6,953 bases of DNA from Desulfobacterales bacterium (GCA_030613145.1 JAUWMM010000097.1:1-6953); one strand, 5' to 3'. Positions 1-6,750 are shown, numbered from the stretch's first letter. Translations and numbers: made by a program. The notes: generated by a model from the sequence alone, not told the origin.

Positions 1-1903
1 GATGGGCATTGAGCTGGATAAATATAACTTTGCCAAGACGAGTGATTTTACGCCTGTTGCCACATCAAAGCCGGGTATCTATGTGGCGGGCTGTTTCCAG
101 GGACCGAAAGATATCCCCTATTCGGTCATGGAAGCAAGCGCCGCGGCCGCGGCCGCATCAGTGGACCGGGCACCGGCCCGCGGGGAGGTGAAGAAAATCA
201 AGGAATTCCCGCCTGAACGGGATGTTTCAGCAGAAGAAACGCGCATGGGTGTCTTTGTTTGTAACTGCGGCATCAATATCGGGGCCGTAGTGAATGTGCA
301 CGAGGTAGCCGAGCATGCCAAGACCCTGCCGAATGTTGCATACGTGCAGGAAAACCTCTTTAGCTGTTCTCAGGACGCCCAGGAGCAACTGGCAGAGATG
401 ATCAAGGAACACAATCTAAACCGGGTTGTGGTGGCAGCGTGCTCACCCCGAACCCACGAGCCCCTCTTTCAAGAAACCATGTCGAATGCTGGTATCAACA
501 AGCACCTCTTTGAAATGGCCAATATACGCGATCAAGACTCATGGGTCCACAGCTCCGATCATGATGCAGCCACTGAAAAGGCCAAGGACCTCGTGGCCAT
601 GGGTGTGGCCAAGGCCAACTTACGGGTGGCCCTTGAGCCGATTGAGGTGCCCCTGACCAAATCTACCATGGTCCTGGGAGGCGGACCAGCCGGCATGACT
701 GCAGCCTTGACCATTGCCGACCAGGGTTTCAAGGTCTATCTGGTGGAAAAGAAGGACGTTCTTGGCGGACACGGCCTGAAGATGCGAAAGACCTTTTCCG
801 GTGAGCCGGTCAAGCCTTACCTTGATGATATCGTAAAACGAGTCAATGACCATGAAAACATCGAGGTCCACTTAGGGGCTGAGCTGAAGATGGTCAGTGG
901 GTTTATCGGGAATTTCCACACGGACTTGACCACAGGGGGCTCGTTTGACCATGGCACGGTCGTCATTGCCATGGGTGCCGATTCGACCAAGGTCAAGGAA
1001 TATCTCTACGGTGAGAACCCGAATGTCATGAAGTGGTTTGATCTGGACAAAAAGATCGAGGAAGACCCGGATTCCATAAAGCAGGCAAAATGCGCTGTTG
1101 CCATCCACTGCGTGGGCTCCAGGGAGCTGGACAGACCTTATTGCAGCAAGATCTGCTGTACCCACGCTATTGAGAGCGCTATTGATCTTAAGGAAATAAA
1201 TCCCGATCTTGATGTGTATTTGCTCTACCGGGATATCAGGACCTATGGCAGGCTTGAAGAACTGTATCAAAAGGCCAGGTCCATGGGCATCCTTTTTATT
1301 CGTTACGACCTGGACAGCAAACCCAAGGTAGAAGAGGTTGACGGCAAGCTCCAGGTCACGGTTACGGATCATATCCTGGGGCGGCCCATTGTCGTCTCTC
1401 CAGATTTTATCACCCTTTATACGGCGATTGCACCGAAGGGGACCGAAAAGATAGCCAATATGTTAAAGGTCACCCTGAACCAGGAGAAGTTCTTCCTGGA
1501 AGCCCACATGAAACTGCGACCCGTAGAATTTTCCACGGACGGGATGTTTGTGTGCGGCATCGCCCATTACCCCAAACCTCTTGATGAGTGCATTGCCCAG
1601 GCCCAGGCCGCTGCATCCCGTGCCGTCACGGTGCTGGCACAGGATAAGGTCATTATTGAACCGATTGTGGCGGCCTTTATAGACAAAGAGGCTTGCAGGG
1701 GTTGCGGTCTTTGTGTAGCCCTTTGCCCATACGGTGCTCTGGATCTGGAAGATACTTCTGAGGGTCGCAAGGTGCAGTTGATCTCCGCCTCGTGCAAGGG
1801 GTGCGGGATCTGTGCGGCCACCTGTTATCGTCATGCCATCAGCATCAATGCTTTTAATGATAATCAGATAGAGGCGCAAATGCACGCGTTCTTAAATAAG
1901 TAA
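1..1903 (+). CDS. hdrA: Tandem HdrA-type FAD/iron-sulfur subunit, 5' partial
   Basis: HdrA-family flavoprotein subunit, expected in a cytoplasmic electron-bifurcating complex. The gene is cut by the window edge: base 1 ends a codon and the ATG at 2 is probably an internal Met, because residues 1-55 match the C-terminal end of an HdrA FAD domain (PGIYVAGCFQGPKDIPYSV). A second HdrA module follows: an N-terminal HdrA domain with CNCG (87-90) and AACSPRTHEPLF (145-156); a Rossmann FAD motif GGGPAG (226-231); the HdrA signature IHCVGSRE with C370, C381, C385 and C386; and two C-terminal [4Fe-4S] sites (C565/568/571/575 and C598/601/604/608). The second module lacks the ferredoxin insert usual in single HdrA proteins; after GGHG it runs straight on through the flavin domain. 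Tandem HdrA of roughly 1000 residues occurs in Desulfobacterota (from memory). The TAA stop overlaps the Shine-Dalgarno of the next gene, so translation is probably coupled. The family call is very secure; the length of the missing part is unknown. Confidence 0.95.
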   Translation, partial: MGIELDKYNFAKTSDFTPVATSKPGIYVAGCFQGPKDIPYSVMEASAAAAAASVDRAPARGEVKKIKEFPPERDVSAEETRMGVFVCNCGINIGAVVNVHEVAEHAKTLPNVAYVQENLFSCSQDAQEQLAEMIKEHNLNRVVVAACSPRTHEPLFQETMSNAGINKHLFEMANIRDQDSWVHSSDHDAATEKAKDLVAMGVAKANLRVALEPIEVPLTKSTMVLGGGPAGMTAALTIADQGFKVYLVEKKDVLGGHGLKMRKTFSGEPVKPYLDDIVKRVNDHENIEVHLGAELKMVSGFIGNFHTDLTTGGSFDHGTVVIAMGADSTKVKEYLYGENPNVMKWFDLDKKIEEDPDSIKQAKCAVAIHCVGSRELDRPYCSKICCTHAIESAIDLKEINPDLDVYLLYRDIRTYGRLEELYQKARSMGILFIRYDLDSKPKVEEVDGKLQVTVTDHILGRPIVVSPDFITLYTAIAPKGTEKIANMLKVTLNQEKFFLEAHMKLRPVEFSTDGMFVCGIAHYPKPLDECIAQAQAAASRAVTVLAQDKVIIEPIVAAFIDKEACRGCGLCVALCPYGALDLEDTSEGRKVQLISASCKGCGICAATCYRHAISINAFNDNQIEAQMHAFLNK

Positions 1904-1910
1904 GGAGGTG
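1902..1910 (+). promoter_or_regulatory. Strong Shine-Dalgarno of the Sec-containing mvhD gene
   Basis: AAGGAGGTG lies 5 bases before the ATG at 1916 and overlaps the TAA stop of the upstream HdrA gene. It fixes the mvhD start at 1916, upstream of the in-frame UGA, rather than at the internal GTG at 1991, which has no comparable site in front of it. This is key evidence that translation passes through the UGA. Confidence 0.93.
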
Positions 1911-1915
1911 GACCC

Positions 1916-2701
1916 ATGGTAGATTTCCATCCAAAGATTTTGACATTTTGCTGCACGTGGTGAGGCTACTCGGCAGCTGACCTCGCTGGCGTGTCCAGGA
2001 TGCAATATCCACCCGATATCAGAGTAATTCGGGTAATGTGTACAGGTAGGGTTGACCCGGCCCTCGTGGCCGATGCCTTTGTGAACGGGGCCGATGGTAT
2101 TTTGGTGCTTGGTTGCTACTTCGGCGATTGCCATTATATCACGGGCAATTACATGGCCAAGACCAAGCTTGATATGGCAACGGAGATGCTTGCCTATGCA
2201 GGACTCAACCCCATAAGGCTACAGTTCCGAAATCTGTCCTCGGCAGAGGGCGCAAGATTTGCCAAGCACAACACGGAGTTTGTGGAGCAGATCAAAGAGA
2301 TCGGGCCCCTGGGTACTGGGGACAAGATCGGAATGCCCGAACTCAAGGAACAGCTTCAGATTGCCCAAAAGGCCTTGGCAGGGCCAAAACTACGATGGGT
2401 CGTGGGCAAGAAGCCCGTATTTATTGATGATGACAAGGGCAACAAGTACGGAGAGGTATTTACGCAGCATGAGATTGACCGGACATTAAGCGGGATCGTG
2501 ATAGATGAGATGGCCACACAGTCGATCATGGCGGCCCTTCAGAAGAAGCCGGCTGCTGTAAAAGACCTGGCCAAGGAGTTGGAGATCCCGGCTCCGGATG
2601 CTCTCAAATATGTCCTGGCCTTGAAGCGCAGGGGTTTTGTGGAACTCGATGGTGTGGAGGGTACGTCCCCCATCTACAAATACAAAGAAGCACAAAGTTA
2701 A
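1916..2701 (+). CDS. mvhD: Selenocysteine-containing MvhD/FrhD-type [2Fe-2S] subunit
   Basis: The product is 261 aa when UGA 1961-1963 is read as Sec at residue 16. MvhD-family proteins carry a [2Fe-2S] cluster and pass electrons between a hydrogenase, formate dehydrogenase or other donor and HdrA. The N-terminus reads FCCTW-U-GYSAADLAG, where the family has CC-x-W-C-x-Y, so U16 replaces a conserved Cys. The other conserved residues are present: C12, C13, C42 (VMCTGRVDP), C67 and C72 (LGCYFGDCHYITGN), followed by the family's LSSAEGARFA (107-116). Homology to MvhD continues in the same frame on both sides of the UGA, which excludes a simple stop. Residues about 199-245 form an extra winged-helix-like segment (VKDLAKELEIPAPDAL, then LKRRGFVEL) beyond the usual MvhD core of about 140 residues. 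The GTG at 1991 would give a 236-aa product lacking C12, C13 and U16. The protein resembles the Sec-containing BamF of benzoyl-CoA reductase complexes (from memory). Confidence 0.93.
1961..2002 (+). promoter_or_regulatory. UGA Sec codon and candidate bacterial SECIS hairpin in mvhD
   Basis: The Sec codon UGA is at 1961-1963. Downstream, CTGG (1986-1989) pairs with CCAG (1995-1998) around loop CGTGT, which contains GU. The stem extends past a bulged G1985 through C1984-G1999 and U1983-A2000. The loop begins 26 nt after the UGA, within the range I recall for bacterial SECIS elements. A competing hairpin pairs CAGC (1974-1977) with GCTG (1985-1988), extended by two pairs beyond a G-G mismatch. 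Which one SelB binds cannot be decided by eye. Confidence 0.6.
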
Positions 2702-2704
2702 AGA

Positions 2705-2713
2705 GGGGAGGTG
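2705..2713 (+). promoter_or_regulatory. Shine-Dalgarno supporting a GTG start
   Basis: GGGGAGGTG lies just before the GTG at 2719, with 7 bases between GGAGG and the start codon. No in-frame ATG is better placed: the GTG-initiated product begins directly with the Rossmann strand KKVLVMGGGAAG, so a later start would destroy the FAD-binding fold. Confidence 0.85.
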
Positions 2714-2718
2714 CTGAG

Positions 2719-4386
2719 GTGGCTGATAAGAAAGTTTTAGTCATGGGTGGAGGTGCTGCCGGTATCCAGGCGGCTTTGTCTGAGGCTTCTGCCGGCAATA
2801 AAGTCTACCTGGCAGAGCATTTCCCCAGTGTAGGCGGGGAGCGGATTCCTCAAGACAGGATCATTGCAGACGGCGATGCCTTTACAGTGCCTGATGTGGC
2901 GGCAATAAAGAAAAATGAGAACATTGAGTTTCTCAGTAATGCCGATGTACAGTCGCTGGTTGGTGAAAACGGCCAGTACAAGGCAAAGATTCATTGCCGC
3001 ACGGCGCGGGTTGACATGGAGAAATGCGATGATTGCGGGGAATGTATCAAGGTATGCCCGATCCATATGTACGATGACTACAATGAGGGCATAGAATGGC
3101 GTACAGCCGTAGACTTTTTCAATTCAGGTTCCGGCAATTACAATATCTTCAAAGAGGATATGCCGGTTTGCCAGAGGACCTGTCCGATCAACCTAGATAT
3201 TCGTACTTACGTAGGCTACATTGCGGATGGAAAGCATGCTGAATCTTTGGCCACCATCCGAAAGAAACTTCCCTTTCCGCTCAGCGTCGGGCGTATATGT
3301 CCTCATCCGTGCGAGGAAGAGTGCAATCGTCAGTATAAGGATGAGTCGATAAGCATTTGTTTTCTGAAGCGATTTGCGGGCGACTATGAGATAAACAACA
3401 ATGTTGAGCCCAGGATTCATGTCCCTGAAGAAAAGTATTCCGAGAAGATTGCCATTCTTGGCGCGGGCCCCAGCGGGCTGACCTGCGCGTATCACCTGGC
3501 ACTGTTTGGATACGAGAACATCACGGTCTATGAGGCCCTGCCTGAGCCGGGCGGGATGTTCCGTGTGGGGATTCCGGAATACAGACTTCCTGCACACATC
3601 TTGGCCAAGGATATTGAGTTCATCACAAAACACGGCGTAGAGATCAAGTGCGGGGTTCGTATTGGTCAAGACATCAGCTTTGATGAGATCAAAGCAAACC
3701 ACGATGCCGTGCTCATTGCCATTGGCGCCCACAAGGGTACGAGCATCAGGCTCAAGAACGAAGACGCTGAGGGTGTCTTTGACGGGATCAAGCTCTTAAA
3801 GGATGCGAATCTCGGCGATGAGTTCCCTATTACCAAGGGTAAGGCGATCGTGATAGGAGGCGGCAATGTGGCCATGGATGTTACCAGAACTGCCCTCCGT
3901 GTAGGCTTTGACGAGGTCAACCTGCTATACCGTCGAACCCGCAAGGAATTGCCTGCAAGCCCGTGGGAAGTGGACGCAGCCGAGGAAGAAGGCGTTAAGT
4001 TTAATTTTCTTACTGCCCCCCAGGAGGTTGTTGTAAAGGATGGCAAGGCCGTAGGCGTACAATGCCTGAAGATGGAACTTGGTGAACCTGATGCGAGCGG
4101 CAGGCGCAAGCCCATGCCCGTTGAAGGCTCTGAGTTTGTCATGGACGCTGACGCCATCTTTGGAGCCATTGGTCAGGTCACGGACAACAGCCTGGTGGAT
4201 GAAAAATATGGCTTTACCTTTGGCAGAAAGCTCAATTTTGAGGTAAATCCCGAGACCTTTGAAACGAATGTGGAAGGAGTATACGCTTCAGGCGATGCTG
4301 CTACAGGCGCAAACATTGCGGTTCGGGCATGTGCGGGCGGCATGAAGGCAGCAGAATCCATTCACAAATATCTGAGAGGGAAGTAA
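2719..4386 (+). CDS. HdrA N-terminal half fused to a GltD/NfnB-like NAD(P)H oxidoreductase
   Basis: A 555-aa chimera. Residues 1-135 are HdrA-like: FAD Rossmann motif GGGAAGIQAA (10-19), VGGERIP where HdrA has its vGG motif, then an inserted [4Fe-4S] ferredoxin site, C103/106/109/113, followed by the HdrA-like HMYDDYNEGIEWRTAV. From about 145 the protein becomes the small-subunit glutamate synthase / NfnB type: CQRTCPI (C151, C155), the GRICPHPCEEECNR motif (C194, C198, C202), FAD motif GAGPSG (248-253), the NAD(P)H Rossmann motif GGGNVAMD (380-387) with YRRTRKELPASPWEV, and the C-terminal FAD motif GDAATGANIA (525-534). It probably exchanges electrons between NAD(P)H and the HdrA/MvhD partners. 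It is not an assimilatory glutamate synthase, since no GltB-type gene is present and all visible neighbours are Hdr-like. The polypeptide ends where related fusions (from memory) continue into a Cys-rich linker; that linker opens the next gene. NADH versus NADPH preference cannot be settled by eye. Confidence 0.9.
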   Translation: MADKKVLVMGGGAAGIQAALSEASAGNKVYLAEHFPSVGGERIPQDRIIADGDAFTVPDVAAIKKNENIEFLSNADVQSLVGENGQYKAKIHCRTARVDMEKCDDCGECIKVCPIHMYDDYNEGIEWRTAVDFFNSGSGNYNIFKEDMPVCQRTCPINLDIRTYVGYIADGKHAESLATIRKKLPFPLSVGRICPHPCEEECNRQYKDESISICFLKRFAGDYEINNNVEPRIHVPEEKYSEKIAILGAGPSGLTCAYHLALFGYENITVYEALPEPGGMFRVGIPEYRLPAHILAKDIEFITKHGVEIKCGVRIGQDISFDEIKANHDAVLIAIGAHKGTSIRLKNEDAEGVFDGIKLLKDANLGDEFPITKGKAIVIGGGNVAMDVTRTALRVGFDEVNLLYRRTRKELPASPWEVDAAEEEGVKFNFLTAPQEVVVKDGKAVGVQCLKMELGEPDASGRRKPMPVEGSEFVMDADAIFGAIGQVTDNSLVDEKYGFTFGRKLNFEVNPETFETNVEGVYASGDAATGANIAVRACAGGMKAAESIHKYLRGK

Positions 4387-4391
4387 CTTTT

Positions 4392-4443
4392 CCCCCTCAC
4401 CCAAACCCTCTCCCCACACGGGTGAGAGGGCAGGGTGAGAGGG
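4392..4443 (+). repeat. GC-rich palindromic intergenic repeat (double hairpin)
   Basis: A 52-base nested inverted repeat occupies the gap between the two HdrA-fragment genes. Inner stem: CCCTCTC (4406-4412) pairs with GAGAGGG (4424-4430), continuing as CCC/GGG around an ACAC loop with T4423 bulged. Outer stem: CTCACCC (4396-4402) pairs with GGGTGAG (4433-4439), and CCC (4393-4395) with GGG (4441-4443) past a bulged A. GGGTGAGAGGG also occurs twice as a direct repeat (4420-4430 and 4433-4443). The motif resembles the dispersed CCCTCACCC...CCCTCTCCC intergenic repeats seen in many proteobacterial genomes (from memory). No T-tract follows, so it is not a classical terminator; it may stabilise mRNA or attenuate downstream expression. 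Confidence 0.8.
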
Positions 4444-4485
4444 CGCCAAACCTCAAGTTAATGAGTTACAGAGGAGAGAGGTAAA

Positions 4486-5370
4486 ATGTATATATACGAG
4501 AAAAAAGGAAGATACATCATCGACTTTCAGGATATTCCGGCCGCGCGGGCGAAGATGCCGGAGATCCATGTACCGGAGAGACAGGGCAACTTCGAAGAGG
4601 TTGAGACCGGCTTCCCGGAAGAGATGGCTGTTGCCGAGGCCAAGCGGTGCCTGAGCTGCCGGCGGTGCCTGGGATGTGCCCTGTGCTGGGCCGAGTGTAA
4701 GCCCGAGGCGATCAACTTTGATCTGCCGGACCAGGATTTTGACCTGGATGTAGATAAGGTCATCCTCACCTCAGGTATGCAGCGTAAGATTGTGCCTGTT
4801 GCCGGCAATGTCAGCAACAAGCACATGAACGTGGTTACCGATCTCCAGGTGGAGCGTATGCTGGCAGATACTGGGCCGAGCAACGGGCTGATTCTCCGGC
4901 CCCAGGACGGCGAGGTCCCAAAAAAGATCGCCTTTGTGCAGACCTTTGGGGCCGATAATGACAGCGTCCGGGATGCGACCCTGATCTTTGGGGTCAACGA
5001 GGCCATCTTGGCCCAGAAGAAAATTGAAGGGGCTGAGATCAGCATCATTTCTCCTGCTATGGACGCTTTTAAAGAAAGTGCCGGGGGTGACCTGGACAAG
5101 GTCTCCGGCGTCAATTTCATCAACGGCACAGTGGTTGAGGCGGCCGAGGTGGGAGAGAGCAAGGACATTGAGGTCAAGTATGACGCGGGTGGTGAAAAAA
5201 CCGAGACCTTTGATCTTGTTGTACTTCTGACCCAGCCTGAACTGCCGCCCAGCATTCAAGATGCAGCAAAGATGGTGGGCGTTGAAGTGAACTATGTTAG
5301 CTTCCAGGGCAAGGCGGGTGAGATGGTTGAAACAGACAAGCCCGGTGTTGTCTTGGCCCAGAATGTGTAA
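4486..5370 (+). CDS. Cys-rich iron-sulfur linker plus degenerate HdrA C-terminal half
   Basis: A 294-aa protein. The ATG at 4486 follows the purine-rich Shine-Dalgarno GAGGAGAGAGG (4471-4481). Residues 35-75 (FEEVETGF, then EAKRCLSC) resemble the tail linker of GltD-like fusions and hold six cysteines in 17 residues (C55/58/61/64/67/71), enough for one or more [4Fe-4S] clusters. Residues about 85-294 track the part of HdrA downstream of the ferredoxin insert: VDKVILTSGM, NVVTDLQVERMLADTGPSNG and VPKKIAFVQ. At the HdrA signature, however, the expected QCVGSRD with CSxxCC is replaced by QTFGADND with no cysteines. The protein stops at KPGVVLAQNV, before the final FAD-contacting G-x-x-x-GPKDI region. 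It is therefore an HdrA remnant that has lost its cluster and probably its own FAD site, perhaps serving as a scaffold that completes the preceding protein. It is in the same reading frame as the upstream gene. The gene call is secure; its role is inferred. Confidence 0.88.
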   Translation: MYIYEKKGRYIIDFQDIPAARAKMPEIHVPERQGNFEEVETGFPEEMAVAEAKRCLSCRRCLGCALCWAECKPEAINFDLPDQDFDLDVDKVILTSGMQRKIVPVAGNVSNKHMNVVTDLQVERMLADTGPSNGLILRPQDGEVPKKIAFVQTFGADNDSVRDATLIFGVNEAILAQKKIEGAEISIISPAMDAFKESAGGDLDKVSGVNFINGTVVEAAEVGESKDIEVKYDAGGEKTETFDLVVLLTQPELPPSIQDAAKMVGVEVNYVSFQGKAGEMVETDKPGVVLAQNV

Positions 5371-5403
5371 ATAGATGACTTTTACAAAAACCGTTAATGC
5401 CCT

Positions 5404-5409
5404 AGGAGG
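5404..5409 (+). promoter_or_regulatory. Shine-Dalgarno of the HdrBC selenoprotein gene
   Basis: AGGAGG lies 6 bases before the ATG at 5416. It is the only strong ribosome site for this cistron. Nothing comparable precedes the second half of the reading frame after the UGA at 6139, which argues against two separate genes. Confidence 0.88.
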
Positions 5410-5415
5410 AATTTA

Positions 5416-6750
5416 ATGGAAGCTTTAGATCTAACTAAACGACCAAAGAGCAAGTTGGCACTGAAGCCCGAATGGGCAGATGTGTGCTTTACCTGCGGAA
5501 CCTGTGCCAGCGGCTGCCCGGTGACAGGCGTAGACGGCTGGGACCCGAGAAAGGCAGTCCGCGCCGCGCTTTTGGGTCTGGAACAGGAGCTGGTTGACTC
5601 CCGATGGCCTTGGATCTGTACCATCTGCGGCCGGTGTGAGTACATGTGCCCCCAGGGGGTTAACTTGATGGCGCTTATCAGGTACGCACGCACCCTCCGT
5701 GAGCGCGACAAGGTTCCCGGTGTTCTCCACAAAGGGGTGGCCATGTGCCTGGAAAGGGGGAACAACCTTGGCATTCCCGAAACCGACTACCTGTTCCTTC
5801 TGGCTGATCTGAGCAAGGAGATGGAAGAAGGAACCGTCGAAACTGAACACGGTGAGGAATATCCTCCCTATCCGGGGTTTTATTGCCCTGTCGACAAGGA
5901 AGGGGCCAATATCATTGTCACCATCAACTCCAAGGAGCCCATGGGCGAGCCGGAAGACATGATGTTCTGGTGGCGGATCTTTTATGCAGCCAAAGAGAGC
6001 TGGACCGTGCCCAAGCAAAACTGGGAAGGGGTACTTTGGGGGCTCTTCACCGGCGATGACGATGCATTGAAAGAACAGTGCCGGCGTATTATTGAGAATG
6101 CCAGAAAGGTAGGTGCCAAGACAATCCTATATCCGGAATGAGGCCACGCCTACTTTGCGACCCGGTTGGGTTTCACGAAATATTTTCCAGAGGTTTTCAA
6201 GGAATTCAGATGCATGAGTGTCTTTGAGCTTTTAAAAGAATACATTGAAACGGGCAGGATCAAGCTCGACAAGTCCAAGTATGAGGGCAAGAAAATAACC
6301 ATCCACGATCCGTGCAACTATCACAGGAAGTCATTTATGTCGTTCGGGCAGCACTTCCTGGATGAATGTCGCTGGGTAACTGCGCAGTGCTGCCCGGAAA
6401 TCGTAGAGATGGAGCCCCATGGGATGAACGGGCTCTGCTGTGGCGCAGGTGGCGGGGCCTGGGCCAGTCCTTACGTTCAGGAGCGGATCGACTACGGCAA
6501 GTGGAAGGCAGACCAGATCAAGGCGACAGGTACCGATCTGATATGCGCACCCTGCCACAACTGCCGGGACCAGATCATGAAGTCCCTGACCAAGGAGTTT
6601 GATATTCCCCAGAGGACCTACTACATCTGGGAGCTGGTATCAGACTGCGTGATCATGGAACCGTGGAGTGAGGAAGAGGTCAAGAAGTCCCACGAAGAAC
6701 GAGATAAGCAGTACGAAAGGGACGACATCGACCTGGATGAAGAATACTAG
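5416..6750 (+). CDS. Selenocysteine-containing HdrC-HdrB fusion (HdrD/DsrK-like Fe-S oxidoreductase)
   Basis: The product is 444 aa when UGA 6139-6141 is read as Sec at residue 242. The N-terminal HdrC-like part has two [4Fe-4S] motifs: C24/27/30/34 (CFTCGTCASGCP) and C68/71/74/78 (CTICGRCEYMCP). The C-terminal part is HdrB-like with a cysteine-rich CCG domain: C300 (HDPCNYHRK), C341-C342-G343 (LCCGAGGG) and C377/C380/C383 (CAPCHNC); such domains hold noncubane [4Fe-4S] clusters in HdrB. The Sec lies in YPE-U-GHAYFATRLGF, matching the conserved ECGHA motif of HdrD/DsrK-type proteins, so Sec replaces Cys. The first CCG domain (about 155-250) otherwise lacks its CCG motif. Sequence after the UGA has no upstream Shine-Dalgarno of its own and continues the domain in frame; the TTG at 6166 would begin mid-motif. 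The tail from about 415 is acidic and charged. Likely role: the disulfide- or acceptor-reducing end of the complex. A pseudogene stop is the main alternative. Confidence 0.9.
6139..6180 (+). promoter_or_regulatory. UGA Sec codon and candidate bacterial SECIS hairpin in the HdrBC gene
   Basis: The Sec codon UGA is at 6139-6141. GACCC (6159-6163) pairs with GGGTT (6168-6172) around a GGTT tetraloop containing GU. The loop starts 22 nt after the UGA, as expected for a SelB-binding element in the coding region. A lower stem is possible between TTT (6153-6155) and AAA (6178-6180) with C6157-type pairing and an asymmetric internal loop. Identified by eye, without folding energies. Confidence 0.65.

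Noticed and set aside
2..4. ATG at position 2 as the true hdrA start
   Set aside because: The residues that follow are the interior C-terminal end of an HdrA FAD domain, so the gene begins upstream of the window.
137..158. GCC/GCG-rich run as a nucleotide repeat
   Set aside because: It encodes the alanine-rich helix that normally follows the GPKDIP motif of HdrA; composition explains it.
872..1372. Minus-strand open frame of 166 codons within hdrA
   Set aside because: Shadow of a strongly conserved HdrA coding region, with no recognisable protein motif.
3193..4169. Two minus-strand open frames opposite the GltD fusion
   Set aside because: They overlap conserved FAD and NAD(P) motifs on the + strand and show no motifs of their own.
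4392..4443. Intrinsic terminator between the two HdrA-fragment genes
   Set aside because: The hairpin is strong but is followed by GCGCCAAACC, not a T-tract; it fits a dispersed palindromic repeat better.
4527..5255. Long minus-strand open frame (242 codons) opposite the HdrA-remnant gene
   Set aside because: It lies wholly antisense to a gene with clear HdrA homology and a Shine-Dalgarno; its Ser/Arg-rich, low-complexity composition is typical of a shadow frame.
1961..6141. UGA reassigned to Trp or Gly (alternative genetic code)
   Set aside because: Only two internal UGAs occur and both align with conserved Cys positions, each followed by a plausible SECIS hairpin; Trp is routinely encoded by TGG.
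6166..6750. Separate 194-aa HdrB-like gene starting at TTG 6166
   Set aside because: It has no Shine-Dalgarno, starts inside the ECGHA-type domain, and is in frame with the upstream ORF across a single UGA at a conserved Cys position; it is better read as the second half of one selenoprotein.
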